This document shows, piece after piece, positions 26,709 to 34,567 of a stretch of DNA of 64,000 nucleotides. Below the pieces are notes generated by a model. That model did not search any database and was not told the DNA's origin. It worked only from the letters and a program-made list of their open reading frames with translations. The first letter of the stretch is position 1, and each line of letters starts with the position of its first letter. The stretch covers positions 50,936 to 114,935 of the forward strand of contig JACQYI010000018.1 in assembly GCA_016208305.1 (NCBI GenBank), read 5' to 3'. The position numbers were made by a program, and so were the translations under genes. The stretch comes from Oscillatoriophycideae cyanobacterium NC_groundwater_1537_Pr4_S-0.65um_50_18. GTDB taxonomy: Bacteria > Cyanobacteriota > Cyanobacteriia > Elainellales > Elainellaceae.

Positions 26709-26965
26709 TGCAGGACTTCCCAATCTTCTGTAGGAATTGCTGGAGCAAAGGGGTCATCATAACAGTAGGGTTGCTTTCCCTGTAGAGAGTAGCTGGGTGG
26801 CTGTTCTGGTTGTGATGCTGAGGATAAACTGGCACGATCTACCTGTAGAACTGCGCTGTCCTGAGCTTGCTTGGCTTTCAAGAAACGGAGGAAGTCAAGA
26901 ACTTCGACAATTAACGGATCGGATACATTATCTAGCTCTTGAATCAAGAGATCTTTAAGGGTCAT
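26705..26965 (-). CDS. Antitoxin of the broken VapC (DUF2281-like), 86 aa
   Basis: Begins MTLKDLLIQELDNVSDPLIV followed by EVLDFLRFLKAKQ, the typical start of small cyanobacterial antitoxins paired with PIN toxins. The C-terminal half is Pro/Ser/Gln-rich and probably disordered until bound by toxin. The start at 26965 has AGGA eight bases upstream and is preferred over an upstream in-frame ATG. It overlaps vapC by four bases, the standard antitoxin-toxin arrangement. It appears intact although its toxin is not. Confidence 0.75.
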   Translation of the reverse strand: MTLKDLLIQELDNVSDPLIVEVLDFLRFLKAKQAQDSAVLQVDRASLSSASQPEQPPSYSLQGKQPYCYDDPFAPAIPTEDWEVLQ

Positions 26966-27075
26966 CGTTTGCTTCCTACTTGCGACATTCATTTAGCGAC
27001 ATGTAGCAGTCCTAGCTCATTTGCAAGATGAGTAGTGAGAGGTGGGATTGCTATACCTATTGTGAAATGCATATC

Positions 27076-29433
27076 TCAGTGAACCGCATCAAACACTAAA
27101 ATCCGATCGCTCCCATCATCTTTAAACGCCTGTTCACCCACGCCCACGACTTCCACAATCACTCGGCGAGGATGCGGTGTCCAGTCTCCGGTACGCTGAC
27201 CGATCGCCACAATGATGCGATCGCCCTCTGGGTACACCTGATAATGCGTTGTTGCCCAAGCGCCATTGCGATACTCAAAGCTGTTGCCATCGTCTTCGTA
27301 CAGCGTAAATTCGCCTCTGTCCAAGCCTCTACCACTCCAAACTTTGAGGCGTAGCTCCGTTAAGGCAAATTCATCCATGTGCTGCATGATCGGCGCGATC
27401 GGCAAAATGGCTCCGGCTCGGACATAAAGCGGCATGGTTTCCAATGGCGCATCCGCCAGGATATACTGACCGCCCTCATAGGGTTTGCCTGTCCACCAGT
27501 CATACCAGGTGCCTGCTGGCAGATATACCGCCCGCTGCGTCACTCCGGGTCGCATCACAGGAGCCGCCATCAACGAGGCTCCTAGCATCACCTGATCGGT
27601 TAGGTAATGGGTTTGCGGATCAGTCGGAAAGTGATAAACCAAGGGTCGCAAAATCGGTGCGCCTGTGGTGGTCGCCTTCCAAAACAGACTGTAGAGATAG
27701 GGCAAAAGCTGATAGCGCAGGTTGATGTATTCTCGGCAAATAGCGGTGACGCGATCGCCAAATGCCCAAGGTTCATGCGGCTTGGTGTCAATCATGGAAT
27801 GTCCGCGCATCAGCGGATAGAGCATCCCCACCTGCATCCAGCGGGCAAACAGCTCAGGTGTAGCGTTTCCGGCAAAGCCGCCAATATCAGCTCCGACAAA
27901 GGCCACCCCCGACAGCCCTAGGTTGCAGAGCATCGGCAGCGACATTTCTAGATAATCCCACTGCGAGTGGTTGTCGCCCGTCCAGACCGCCGACCAGCGC
28001 TGAATTCCGGCATAGCCCGATCGCGTCAGCACAAACGATCGCTGCTGTGGACGCAGAGTTTCCAGGGCTTCGGCTGCCGATCGCGCCATCATTTGCCCAT
28101 ACAAGTTGCGGGTTTCGGCATAGGTTGTCCGGTCTGCGCCTGCTCCTTGCGGGGCATTTTCGGGAAACCAGATTTTTACACCCGGATCTCCAAAGGGGCG
28201 ATCGTTCATGGCAGGTTCGTTCATGTCATTCCAGATGCCCGCTACGCCAGCCTCAGTTAACGCCCGATGCGAGTTGCCCCACCAGTCGCGCACCTCCGAT
28301 CGCATAAAGTCAGGAAACACAGAGCGATCGGCCCAGGCATAGGCATGAAAGACTTTGCCATCCCCATGCCGGATGAAATAGTTTTGCTCTAGCCCTTCGT
28401 CCACCACAGGATAATGGTTGTCTGGATCATATTTCACCCCCGGATCAACGATCGTCACCACCCGAAAGCCCTGCTGACCTAAATCGCCCATCAGTCGCGC
28501 CGGATCGGGAAACTGCTGCGGGTTCCAGGTAAAGACGCGAAAGCCATGCATATAGTCGATATCCAGATGAATCACATCACAGGGAATCTGGCGATCGCGG
28601 AATTCTTGGGCGATTCGTCGCACTTCCGGTTCTGAGCCATAGCTCCAGCGGCATTGGTGGTAGCCCAAGGCCCAACGCGGCGGCAGCGGCATTCGCCCAG
28701 TGAGTTCGGTATAGAGCTGCAAAACTTCCGCAGGGTCGGAGCCACAGAACAGGTAGTAATCCAATTCACCCTGGGTTTCCATTTGCAACCAGTCGGCATG
28801 GGCAGCGCCAACATCAAAGCTGCTGACATGCGTCGTGTTGAAAAATATGCCGTAGCAAACTGACGAACGCAGCGCCAAAAACACCGGAATTGCCTGATAC
28901 ATAGCACCCGTGAGGCTGGTGTAGTCGAGCGAATCGGTCGCGAGGTGGGTAAAGTGCTGCGATCGCTTTTCCAACAGCCCGGTTCGTTCGCCAAAGCCAT
29001 AGAAGCGATCGTCTAGCTCAATCTGCTTCCAGCAGGCAACCGTATCCCCCCGCCAACCGATATGAACATCTTGGGCAAAAGGGCGATCGTCCAAGTCGGC
29101 CTTGAGGTCAAAGCATCTCAGGCGGCAGGGTTGGCGGTCGATGAGAATGCGGAGGCGATCGGTTGTAATCTCGACCTCATCTGGAGTTTCCTGAACTTCA
29201 AAAGCGGCTGTCCAGGCTTCATCGTCTTTTGTCACCGCCCACGATCGCCTGGGCAAAGGCTGTTCTCGCACCAATCGCACCCGAATCAAGCCAGCCGCTA
29301 ACACGCTAATCCAAAGCTGAGCATTCTCGCAGCCCAACCGCACCTGCTGCGGCAAGACTTCAACCGTCTGTACTGCGCCCAATAGCGTCCAGGGGGCTTC
29401 AGTTTTGGGTAGCTGTCCAAAAAACTCTGGCAT
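27076..29433 (-). CDS. Glycoside hydrolase family 31 alpha-glucosidase, 785 aa
   Basis: Hydrolyses terminal alpha-glucosidic bonds of maltooligosaccharides, starch or similar glucans. The GH31 signature GIWNDMNEPA places the nucleophile at Asp403; the acid/base region is VAFVGADIGGFAGNAT. The N-terminal beta-sandwich (residues 1-240) and the barrel start GYHQCRWSYGSEPEVRRIAQ fit the family. A C-terminal beta domain includes VYLPAGTWYDWWTGKPYEGG. No signal peptide is visible, so it should be cytosolic, in contrast to the exported amylase at 14.3-15.8 kb. Length is normal and no disruption is seen. Confidence 0.93.
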   Translation of the reverse strand: MPEFFGQLPKTEAPWTLLGAVQTVEVLPQQVRLGCENAQLWISVLAAGLIRVRLVREQPLPRRSWAVTKDDEAWTAAFEVQETPDEVEITTDRLRILIDRQPCRLRCFDLKADLDDRPFAQDVHIGWRGDTVACWKQIELDDRFYGFGERTGLLEKRSQHFTHLATDSLDYTSLTGAMYQAIPVFLALRSSVCYGIFFNTTHVSSFDVGAAHADWLQMETQGELDYYLFCGSDPAEVLQLYTELTGRMPLPPRWALGYHQCRWSYGSEPEVRRIAQEFRDRQIPCDVIHLDIDYMHGFRVFTWNPQQFPDPARLMGDLGQQGFRVVTIVDPGVKYDPDNHYPVVDEGLEQNYFIRHGDGKVFHAYAWADRSVFPDFMRSEVRDWWGNSHRALTEAGVAGIWNDMNEPAMNDRPFGDPGVKIWFPENAPQGAGADRTTYAETRNLYGQMMARSAAEALETLRPQQRSFVLTRSGYAGIQRWSAVWTGDNHSQWDYLEMSLPMLCNLGLSGVAFVGADIGGFAGNATPELFARWMQVGMLYPLMRGHSMIDTKPHEPWAFGDRVTAICREYINLRYQLLPYLYSLFWKATTTGAPILRPLVYHFPTDPQTHYLTDQVMLGASLMAAPVMRPGVTQRAVYLPAGTWYDWWTGKPYEGGQYILADAPLETMPLYVRAGAILPIAPIMQHMDEFALTELRLKVWSGRGLDRGEFTLYEDDGNSFEYRNGAWATTHYQVYPEGDRIIVAIGQRTGDWTPHPRRVIVEVVGVGEQAFKDDGSDRILVFDAVH

Positions 29434-29521
29434 AGTTCCTGCGGGTAGGGTGTTCTAGTGCAAGATCAACTTTTCACTACACTAGGATGGACGTAATCAT
29501 TCTGGATGAGCGCAAACTACT

Positions 29522-29977
29522 ATGGCTCCTGACTGCGATATTACCGCGCCAGATTCCTCTCTAGAGACCCTCAATGCCTGTGTTCAGACCTTAGGCATAC
29601 CTCAAATTCAGCGGCACCTCTTCCTTTGTGCTGACCAGACGGTGCCGAAGTGCTGCGACAAAACCGAGAGCCTGGTGGCTTGGGATTATCTTAAAAAGCG
29701 CTTGAAACAGCTCGGACTTGATCAGCCCACAGCCGATCGCCCCACCTGCATTTTTCGCACCAAAGCCAACTGTCTACGGGTCTGTCAAAAAGGCCCCATT
29801 CTGCTGGTTTATCCCGATGGCGTTTGGTATCACAGCGCCACGCCAGACGTGATTGAGCAAATTATCCAAGAGCATCTGCTGGGCGATCGCATTGTCGAAA
29901 AATACGCCTTTCTCACCCATGCTCTGCCACAATCTGCCCAAGTGAAAGAAGTGCTGGAGCCAAGCGATCGCGGCTGA
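29522..29977 (+). CDS. Thioredoxin-like [2Fe-2S] ferredoxin, 151 aa
   Basis: Cysteines are arranged as in the thioredoxin-fold 2Fe-2S ferredoxins: [19 protein letters not shown] supplies the first pair and [20 protein letters not shown] the second pair (C-x3-C). The following [20 protein letters not shown] is also typical. Such proteins carry electrons or sense redox state. The C-terminal ~10 residues run into a minus-strand HNH endonuclease fragment, and the native C-terminus may therefore have been altered by that junction. Confidence 0.85.
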   Translation: MAPDCDITAPDSSLETLNACVQTLGIPQIQRHLFLCADQTVPKCCDKTESLVAWDYLKKRLKQLGLDQPTADRPTCIFRTKANCLRVCQKGPILLVYPDGVWYHSATPDVIEQIIQEHLLGDRIVEKYAFLTHALPQSAQVKEVLEPSDRG

Positions 29978-30090
29978 AGATGATCGAGGGTGAAACGGGC
30001 GGTACTAATTTTTTCTGGAGAATGGCAACATTTGCAGCGGTAGTTGGCTCGTTTGCGAACCAGTTGCCCTGTCAAATCGTTGATGGTCAT
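29959..30090 (-). pseudogene. HNH endonuclease fragment, N-terminal about 44 codons
   Basis: On the minus strand the frame reads NYRCKCCHSPEKISTARFTL then DHLQPRSLG, which is the core of the cyanobacterial HNH endonuclease family: the first Cys pair (C-K-C-C), CHSPE, and the DHLxPxSLG catalytic strand. Similarity ends at the 3' end of the ferredoxin gene, so the rest of the nuclease is lost. It sits directly after the truncated PIN gene. Confidence 0.7.
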
Positions 30091-30091
30091 C

Positions 30092-30274
30092 TAAGAAGGC
30101 GCATTGGGCGTTAATTCCGCTGTCTCTTGCCAGCAGATAACAGGTTTCAGTGATGACGGGATAGGCCGTGATGAGCGTTTCTCGCAACCCGCTGAGGATT
30201 TGGATGGCTGCCGAGTGATTTTGATCTGCCCGATTTCCTAATGCAACAAAAAATCCTGTGTCAGCGATGATCAT
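30092..30274 (-). pseudogene. PIN-domain toxin, truncated after about 61 codons
   Basis: Starts IIADTGFFVALGNRADQNHS with the first catalytic Asp, continues with LRETLITAYPVITETCYLLA including the conserved Glu, then stops resembling the family after INAQCAFL. The frame runs on to 30005 across the HNH fragment out of frame. PIN RNases of this type are about 130-140 residues, so the C-terminal acidic residues are missing. Its ATG overlaps the stop of the upstream antitoxin gene (ATGA). Confidence 0.75.
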
Positions 30275-30552
30275 TGATCTGGATGCTGCGGAAATTTTTC
30301 TTGCATAATTTCATGAAAGTAGGCTTTAGAGTTGGTAGAGAGGTCGGGTGATCCTTGGAAGCAGCCAATAAATTTACTCTGCTTTAACTTTGCAAGTGGG
30401 TCGGTCGCAGGAGGCTGAATTTGCTGATAGTAGTGGTCGATCGCCTCACTCACCATACGATCGATCAATTCAGTCGCATCCTGCTGGGTTTGCTGTTGAA
30501 TCTGCGCCAGCTTGTCTGCCCGTTCTTCGTCGAGTTGAATTTCAATCTGCAT
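30271..30552 (-). CDS. Antitoxin paired with the truncated PIN gene, 93 aa
   Basis: The N-terminus MQIEIQLDEERADKLAQIQQ followed by DATELIDRMVSEAIDHYYQQ fits a ribbon-helix-helix DNA-binding antitoxin. The C-terminal third (DPLAKLKQSKFIGCFQGSPD) fits the toxin-wrapping part. Start at 30552 has AGG seven bases upstream and is preferred to a GTG five codons earlier. It overlaps the PIN gene by four bases. Intact in appearance. Confidence 0.75.
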   Translation of the reverse strand: MQIEIQLDEERADKLAQIQQQTQQDATELIDRMVSEAIDHYYQQIQPPATDPLAKLKQSKFIGCFQGSPDLSTNSKAYFHEIMQEKFPQHPDQ

Positions 30553-30574
30553 CGATTTACCTGTCACCTTAATA

Positions 30575-30772
30575 TTAAAATTCTTTTGGCAGTCCAGCTT
30601 GTTTCAAAACTGCGTTAGCGGTGTGACGGGACTTGATCGCGCTGTCCACAACAAAGCGCCGTTGAGTAATTGGGCTGTACCAAATTTCGTGATCGCCTTT
30701 GCCTTATCACTCCAAAGAACAGCCAGCTACTACCAGGATTTTCTTTAATTTGGGCGTTAACGATTCAGCCAT
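30575..30772 (-). pseudogene. hicA: hicA-type toxin gene with two adjacent nonsense codons
   Basis: Without any frameshift the minus strand encodes a complete HicA/YcfA-like toxin of 65 codons: MAESLTPKLKKILVVAGCSL, then E, TGA, TAA, then GKGDHEIWYSPITQRRFVVD and SAIKSRHTANAVLKQAGLPK ending EF. HicA enzymes are small double-stranded-RNA-binding-fold mRNases with a catalytic His, here in GDHEIW. Where the family has charged residues before GKGDH there are two stops. CGA to TGA and CAA to TAA (both C-to-T) would explain them. It lies 2 bp after the HicB-like gene. Confidence 0.8.
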
Positions 30773-30774
30773 TC

Positions 30775-31020
30775 TTAGGATGCTACCCTGATCAATTCTT
30801 GCCGATGGCTGGTGAGTTGAAAGGCGATCGCTCCGGCATAATCTCCAGCAATGACGTGGTTTAGACGCAATAATTCTGGAATCATGCTGCGGAGTTTTTG
30901 GCTGAGTATTTCAATGGTGTCTGCCTCTGTTGCCAATCCTGGAACATCGTCACTGGTAGCGACCCAGACGGCTGAGTCGGTATCCCAGAAGGCATCAATT
31001 TGATAGATTACTGGTTCCAT
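30775..31020 (-). CDS. HicB-like antitoxin (DUF1902 type), 81 aa
   Basis: VIYQIDAFWDTDSAVWVATS followed by DDVPGLATEADTIEILSQKL is the partial RNase-H-like fold of HicB/DUF1902 antitoxins, which bind and block HicA. The C-terminus is short, without a DNA-binding domain. It precedes hicA by 2 bp, a HicB-HicA gene order. The toxin is dead, the antitoxin seems intact. Confidence 0.78.
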   Translation of the reverse strand: MEPVIYQIDAFWDTDSAVWVATSDDVPGLATEADTIEILSQKLRSMIPELLRLNHVIAGDYAGAIAFQLTSHRQELIRVAS

Positions 31021-31112
31021 ACTGGCAATTTGACGGCGGTTATGTTCTCCAATATCTCTAGTTTAGAGCGATCGCTTTCCAGTTCAATGCGATCGCCTCT
31101 CTTCTCTGTTTG

Positions 31113-33992
31113 CTACAGGCGGAACAGCCGTTTTAGGGCGCGAATGATGCGTTTGAGGAATTGGATGAGGAGGTGCGATCGTCTTTTCTGAGGGGAGGAG
31201 GGGCGATCGGAGTGCATTTGCTGATGGAGGTACTTAAGATTTTGGCGGATGGTGCGGGTATTGGGGTGATTGTCTCCTAATTTCTGCACCAAGATGGACA
31301 AGGCTTGGACATACAGCGGTTCTGCCTCGCTGTAGCGCCCTTGGGATTTGTAGAGTCCTGCCAGATTGTTGAGGCGGGTTGCCACATCGGGATGCTCCTG
31401 CCCCAACAGCCGTTGGCTCATCTCTAAAGCTTGAACATATAGCGGTTCTGCCTCGCTGTAGCGGTTTTGACATCTATAAAGTTCTGCCAGATTGCTGAGG
31501 CTAGTTGCCAGAGCAGGATGCTCTTCACCTAGCAGACGCCTTATCAGCTCTAAAGCCTGGATATATAGGGGTTCTGCCTCGCTGTAGCGCCCTTGAGAAC
31601 AGTAAAGTAGTGCAAGATTGTTAAGGCTAGTTGTCACACTAGGGTGTTCCTGCCCCAACAAGCGATTTCTTAGCTCCAATGCCTGAAGATACAAGGGTTC
31701 TGATTCGCTATATCTCCCCTGATACCGATAGAGTTCTGCCAAATCGTTAAGGCTGATTGCCACATCAGGATGTGCCTCTCCCAATAGGCGTTTTCTAAGC
31801 TTCAAGGCCTGAATCAACAGGGGTTCTGCTTCGCCGTAGCGCCCTTGAAATGAGTAGAGTTCTGCCAAATTGTTAAGGCTAGCTGCCACATCGGGATGTT
31901 CCTCTCCCAATAGGCGTTTTCTAAATGCCAATATCTGGATCAATAGAGGTTCTGCATCACTGTAGTGCCCTTGAGATATGTAAAGACTTGCAAGATTTTC
32001 AAAGCTGGTTGCTACATCAGGATGTGCTTCTCCCAATATGAGTCTTCTAAACTTCAAGGCCTGAATCAACAGGGGTTCTGCTTCGCCGTAACGCCCTTGG
32101 GATGAGTATAGTTTTGCTAAATCGTTAAGGCTGGTTGCCACATCGGGATGTTCCTCTCCCAATATGAGTCTTCTAAGATTAAAGGCCTGAATCAACAGGG
32201 GTTCTGCTTCGCCGTAACGCCCTTGAAATAAGTAGAGTACTGCCAAATCGTTAAGGCTAGTTGCCACACAGGAATGTAGCTCTCCCAATATGAGTCTTCT
32301 AAGCTTCAAGGCCTGAATCAACAGGGGTTCTGCTTCGCCGTAACGCCCTTGAGATATATAAAGACTTGCAAGATTTTTGAGGCTGGTTACCACATCGGGA
32401 TGTTCCTCTCCCAATAGGCGTTTGGACAGCTCTAAAACTTGGACATTAAGGGGTTCTGCCTCACTGTAGCGCCCTTGGACTTTGTAGAGACCTGCCAAAT
32501 TACCCAGGCTAGTTGCCACAACGAGATGATCTTCTCCTAGCCGTCTCTGCGTTGTCGTCAGACAATTTCTGTACCAAGGTTCAGCTAAGGCATATAGCCC
32601 TTGTCCCTCATAAAATCGAGCCAATCCTACAAATGCCCAGGACAGGTCGTCATCACTAACGCGATCGATCATGCCATTCGCTACTTCTTCCAGGTGAGGA
32701 CGAACGATGCCAAAGGCTGCAATCATGTCAAGGGTGGGAGATTGCGGCATTTGCTGAGCAATTCTGATCATCTCATCAACGAATGCCTGCCGTAGCGGTT
32801 CAGCGTCCACAAACTCTGTCAGCTTAGCCTGCAAAAACTCCCGAATCAGCGGATGCAGCTTACAACCCCCTAGATCATTCACCTCATCCCAATCAACAGG
32901 CTGAATCAGATAACGATTATCCAGCTCTCGTCTAGCATCAGAGACAGCGTACTCCTCACCGTGCACCCGCCGTATCATCCACTCCACCAAAAACCAGGGA
33001 ATCACATCCGCCGCAAACAAACTCAGCAGCATCACCACCTCTGCCGTCTCTGCGTCCAGCGTTTGCCAGGTCAACTCAAATGCCGCCTTCACCCCTAGCT
33101 GTGCCGTCATCTGATACTGCGCGTCTCGCTCCACCGAGGCATCCTGAATCGACTGCGCCTTCAGCCGTTCCCGCATCTCGCCCAAAGAGAGGAAGCGATC
33201 GCCTCCCAAATATCGCCCCACCAGCTCCAGTCCCAGCGGTAGGTATCCCAACCAGGTACACAGCTCTGCTGCCTCAGACGGCTCGCGCGCCACTCGCTCT
33301 GCCCCAATCACCTCCTGCAAGAGGGCGATCGCGTCTTCTTCGGCCAACACATCCAGCGGCAACTCCACAAAGCTGATATCCAGCCCCCGCTGCCGCGTCG
33401 TCAGCACCACCCGAAACCGCTGATCCGTGGGCAACACCGCCCGACAGTCCGCCAAACTTGTCACATCATCCAACACCACCAGCACCAAGCCATCCGGCTG
33501 CCAGTTATGCCAGCACCACTGCACCTGCTCCGCCAACGACAGCAGTGTTCCGCGCCACTCTTGCGGCTCCGACAGCCCTAGCTCTAGCTCTACTTTCTGT
33601 AACAACTGCGCTTCCAGGCTGCTTTCTCTGGCGCGTAGCCAACAGACCCCACCCGGATAGCTCTCTCGTTGTCGCCGCGCATATTGAATCGCTAATTCCG
33701 TCTTGCCTACGCCCCCCATCCCGGCGATCGTCGTAATTGCCACGCGATCGTTCTGCTGCAACGCCTGATGCAGGTCTGCAAGAGCGCGATCGCGCCCCAA
33801 GAAATGCGGCGATCCGCGATAGGGAATGTCTTGCAGTCGGGTTGTTGTGGGGCGATCGGCTAAGGGCATATGAATCGTTTGATGAATATCCCCGGTTTGG
33901 ATATTCGCCGCCTGTACATTCTCAAAAATACTCTGCCTGATCGGTTGCGCGGCTGGAATACTTTTGTCTGGGGTACCTTCTGGCTGACTCAT
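31113..33992 (-). CDS. NLR-like STAND protein: N-terminal amyloid-type motif, NB-ARC, 11 TPRs, 959 aa
   Basis: An NLR-type ATPase of the STAND class. Residues 25-39 carry the motif NVQAANIQTGDIHQT, matching the C-terminus of the upstream effector. NB-ARC: Walker A GMGGVGKT (91-98), Walker B LVLVVLDDVTS, RNBS-like VVLTTRQRG, LGYLPLGLELVGRYL (GxP-like), and the MHD-equivalent CKLHPLIREFLQ. From about residue 452 there are eleven 42-residue tetratricopeptide repeats of kinesin-light-chain type (consensus SLNNLAELYxxQGRYSEAEP). It ends with a cationic amphipathic helix, LLIQFLKRIIRALKRLFRL. The expected mechanism is ligand sensing by the repeats, ATP-driven oligomerisation, and templating of the effector by the N-terminal motif. 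Second gene of a two-gene operon, four bases after the effector. ATP sensing and templating are inferred from the family. Confidence 0.9.
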   Translation of the reverse strand: MSQPEGTPDKSIPAAQPIRQSIFENVQAANIQTGDIHQTIHMPLADRPTTTRLQDIPYRGSPHFLGRDRALADLHQALQQNDRVAITTIAGMGGVGKTELAIQYARRQRESYPGGVCWLRARESSLEAQLLQKVELELGLSEPQEWRGTLLSLAEQVQWCWHNWQPDGLVLVVLDDVTSLADCRAVLPTDQRFRVVLTTRQRGLDISFVELPLDVLAEEDAIALLQEVIGAERVAREPSEAAELCTWLGYLPLGLELVGRYLGGDRFLSLGEMRERLKAQSIQDASVERDAQYQMTAQLGVKAAFELTWQTLDAETAEVVMLLSLFAADVIPWFLVEWMIRRVHGEEYAVSDARRELDNRYLIQPVDWDEVNDLGGCKLHPLIREFLQAKLTEFVDAEPLRQAFVDEMIRIAQQMPQSPTLDMIAAFGIVRPHLEEVANGMIDRVSDDDLSWAFVGLARFYEGQGLYALAEPWYRNCLTTTQRRLGEDHLVVATSLGNLAGLYKVQGRYSEAEPLNVQVLELSKRLLGEEHPDVVTSLKNLASLYISQGRYGEAEPLLIQALKLRRLILGELHSCVATSLNDLAVLYLFQGRYGEAEPLLIQAFNLRRLILGEEHPDVATSLNDLAKLYSSQGRYGEAEPLLIQALKFRRLILGEAHPDVATSFENLASLYISQGHYSDAEPLLIQILAFRKRLLGEEHPDVAASLNNLAELYSFQGRYGEAEPLLIQALKLRKRLLGEAHPDVAISLNDLAELYRYQGRYSESEPLYLQALELRNRLLGQEHPSVTTSLNNLALLYCSQGRYSEAEPLYIQALELIRRLLGEEHPALATSLSNLAELYRCQNRYSEAEPLYVQALEMSQRLLGQEHPDVATRLNNLAGLYKSQGRYSEAEPLYVQALSILVQKLGDNHPNTRTIRQNLKYLHQQMHSDRPSSPQKRRSHLLIQFLKRIIRALKRLFRL
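31251..32639. repeat. 126-bp-period repeats encoding the NLR's TPR units
   Basis: Eleven coding repeats of 126 bp. Units near 31810, 32065, 32190 and 32315 share long stretches with almost no differences, for example ggcctgaatcaacaggggtt and gttctgcttcgccgta, so they spread recently by duplication or gene conversion. The outermost units are more diverged. Confidence 0.85.
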
Positions 33993-33996
33993 GCTC

Positions 33997-34452
33997 CTAG
34001 CTGTCCTGCGTCAGATTGCCCAGCTTGACGTTTTGCGCCTTCACATCCGCCAGCATTACCTGATCCACCGCACCTGCCTGAGTCGATCGCTGGGTTAGAT
34101 CACCCGCTTCCAGATCGCCAGAGAGATCAAGTCTGCTTGCCATCACCTGACGTACCGCTCCTGCCGCCTGAAGCTGTTGCACCAAATCCTTAAGCTGTGT
34201 GGCAAAGGACGGATCTTCCTCAATCTGTGCCACTAGCTCCGCTTCCACCAAAGCAATATTCGATTCCGAGGGCTGCTTCTCTGCTCGTACCAGCAAACCC
34301 TCAGTCCCAGATGATTTAAACTTGTTTCGCACAGAAGTGATGAGCTGTGCCGTGCGTTCAGACACTTCTTTACCCAATGTCTTGCCGCCTTCCTTCAGCG
34401 CTTCCGAAAAAAACAGCGTAGCGACCGTAGCAGCAAGCGTGACGAGTTCCAT
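33997..34452 (-). CDS. Putative Bell-type cell-death effector with C-terminal amyloid-type motif, 151 aa
   Basis: Begins with a hydrophobic/amphipathic helix, MELVTLAATVATLFFSEALK, then EGGKTLGKEVSERTAQLITS and charged helices to about residue 95, ending DPSFATQLKDLVQQLQ. This resembles the small helical membrane-targeting (Bell) effectors paired with bacterial NLR proteins. The C-terminal third holds two imperfect copies of a unit starting AGAV-QVM and ending G-(D/N)-L-T-Q (residues 97-121 and 126-149). The last, DVKAQNVKLGNLTQD (136-150), aligns with residues 25-39 of the NLR. Expected role: membrane permeabilisation after templating by the NLR. First gene of the operon. The Bell assignment rests on pattern and context, not on a search. 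Confidence 0.7.
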   Translation of the reverse strand: MELVTLAATVATLFFSEALKEGGKTLGKEVSERTAQLITSVRNKFKSSGTEGLLVRAEKQPSESNIALVEAELVAQIEEDPSFATQLKDLVQQLQAAGAVRQVMASRLDLSGDLEAGDLTQRSTQAGAVDQVMLADVKAQNVKLGNLTQDS

Positions 34453-34567
34453 AAACAGTTAAAAATGGGGCTAATTTTTACCTAGTTCTAGCCCAATTCT
34501 CCGCTGTTTGGATGAAAAATAGGAACGATCGCTTTCAGAACTCCAGAATTTCCATCTAAAACGAGAG

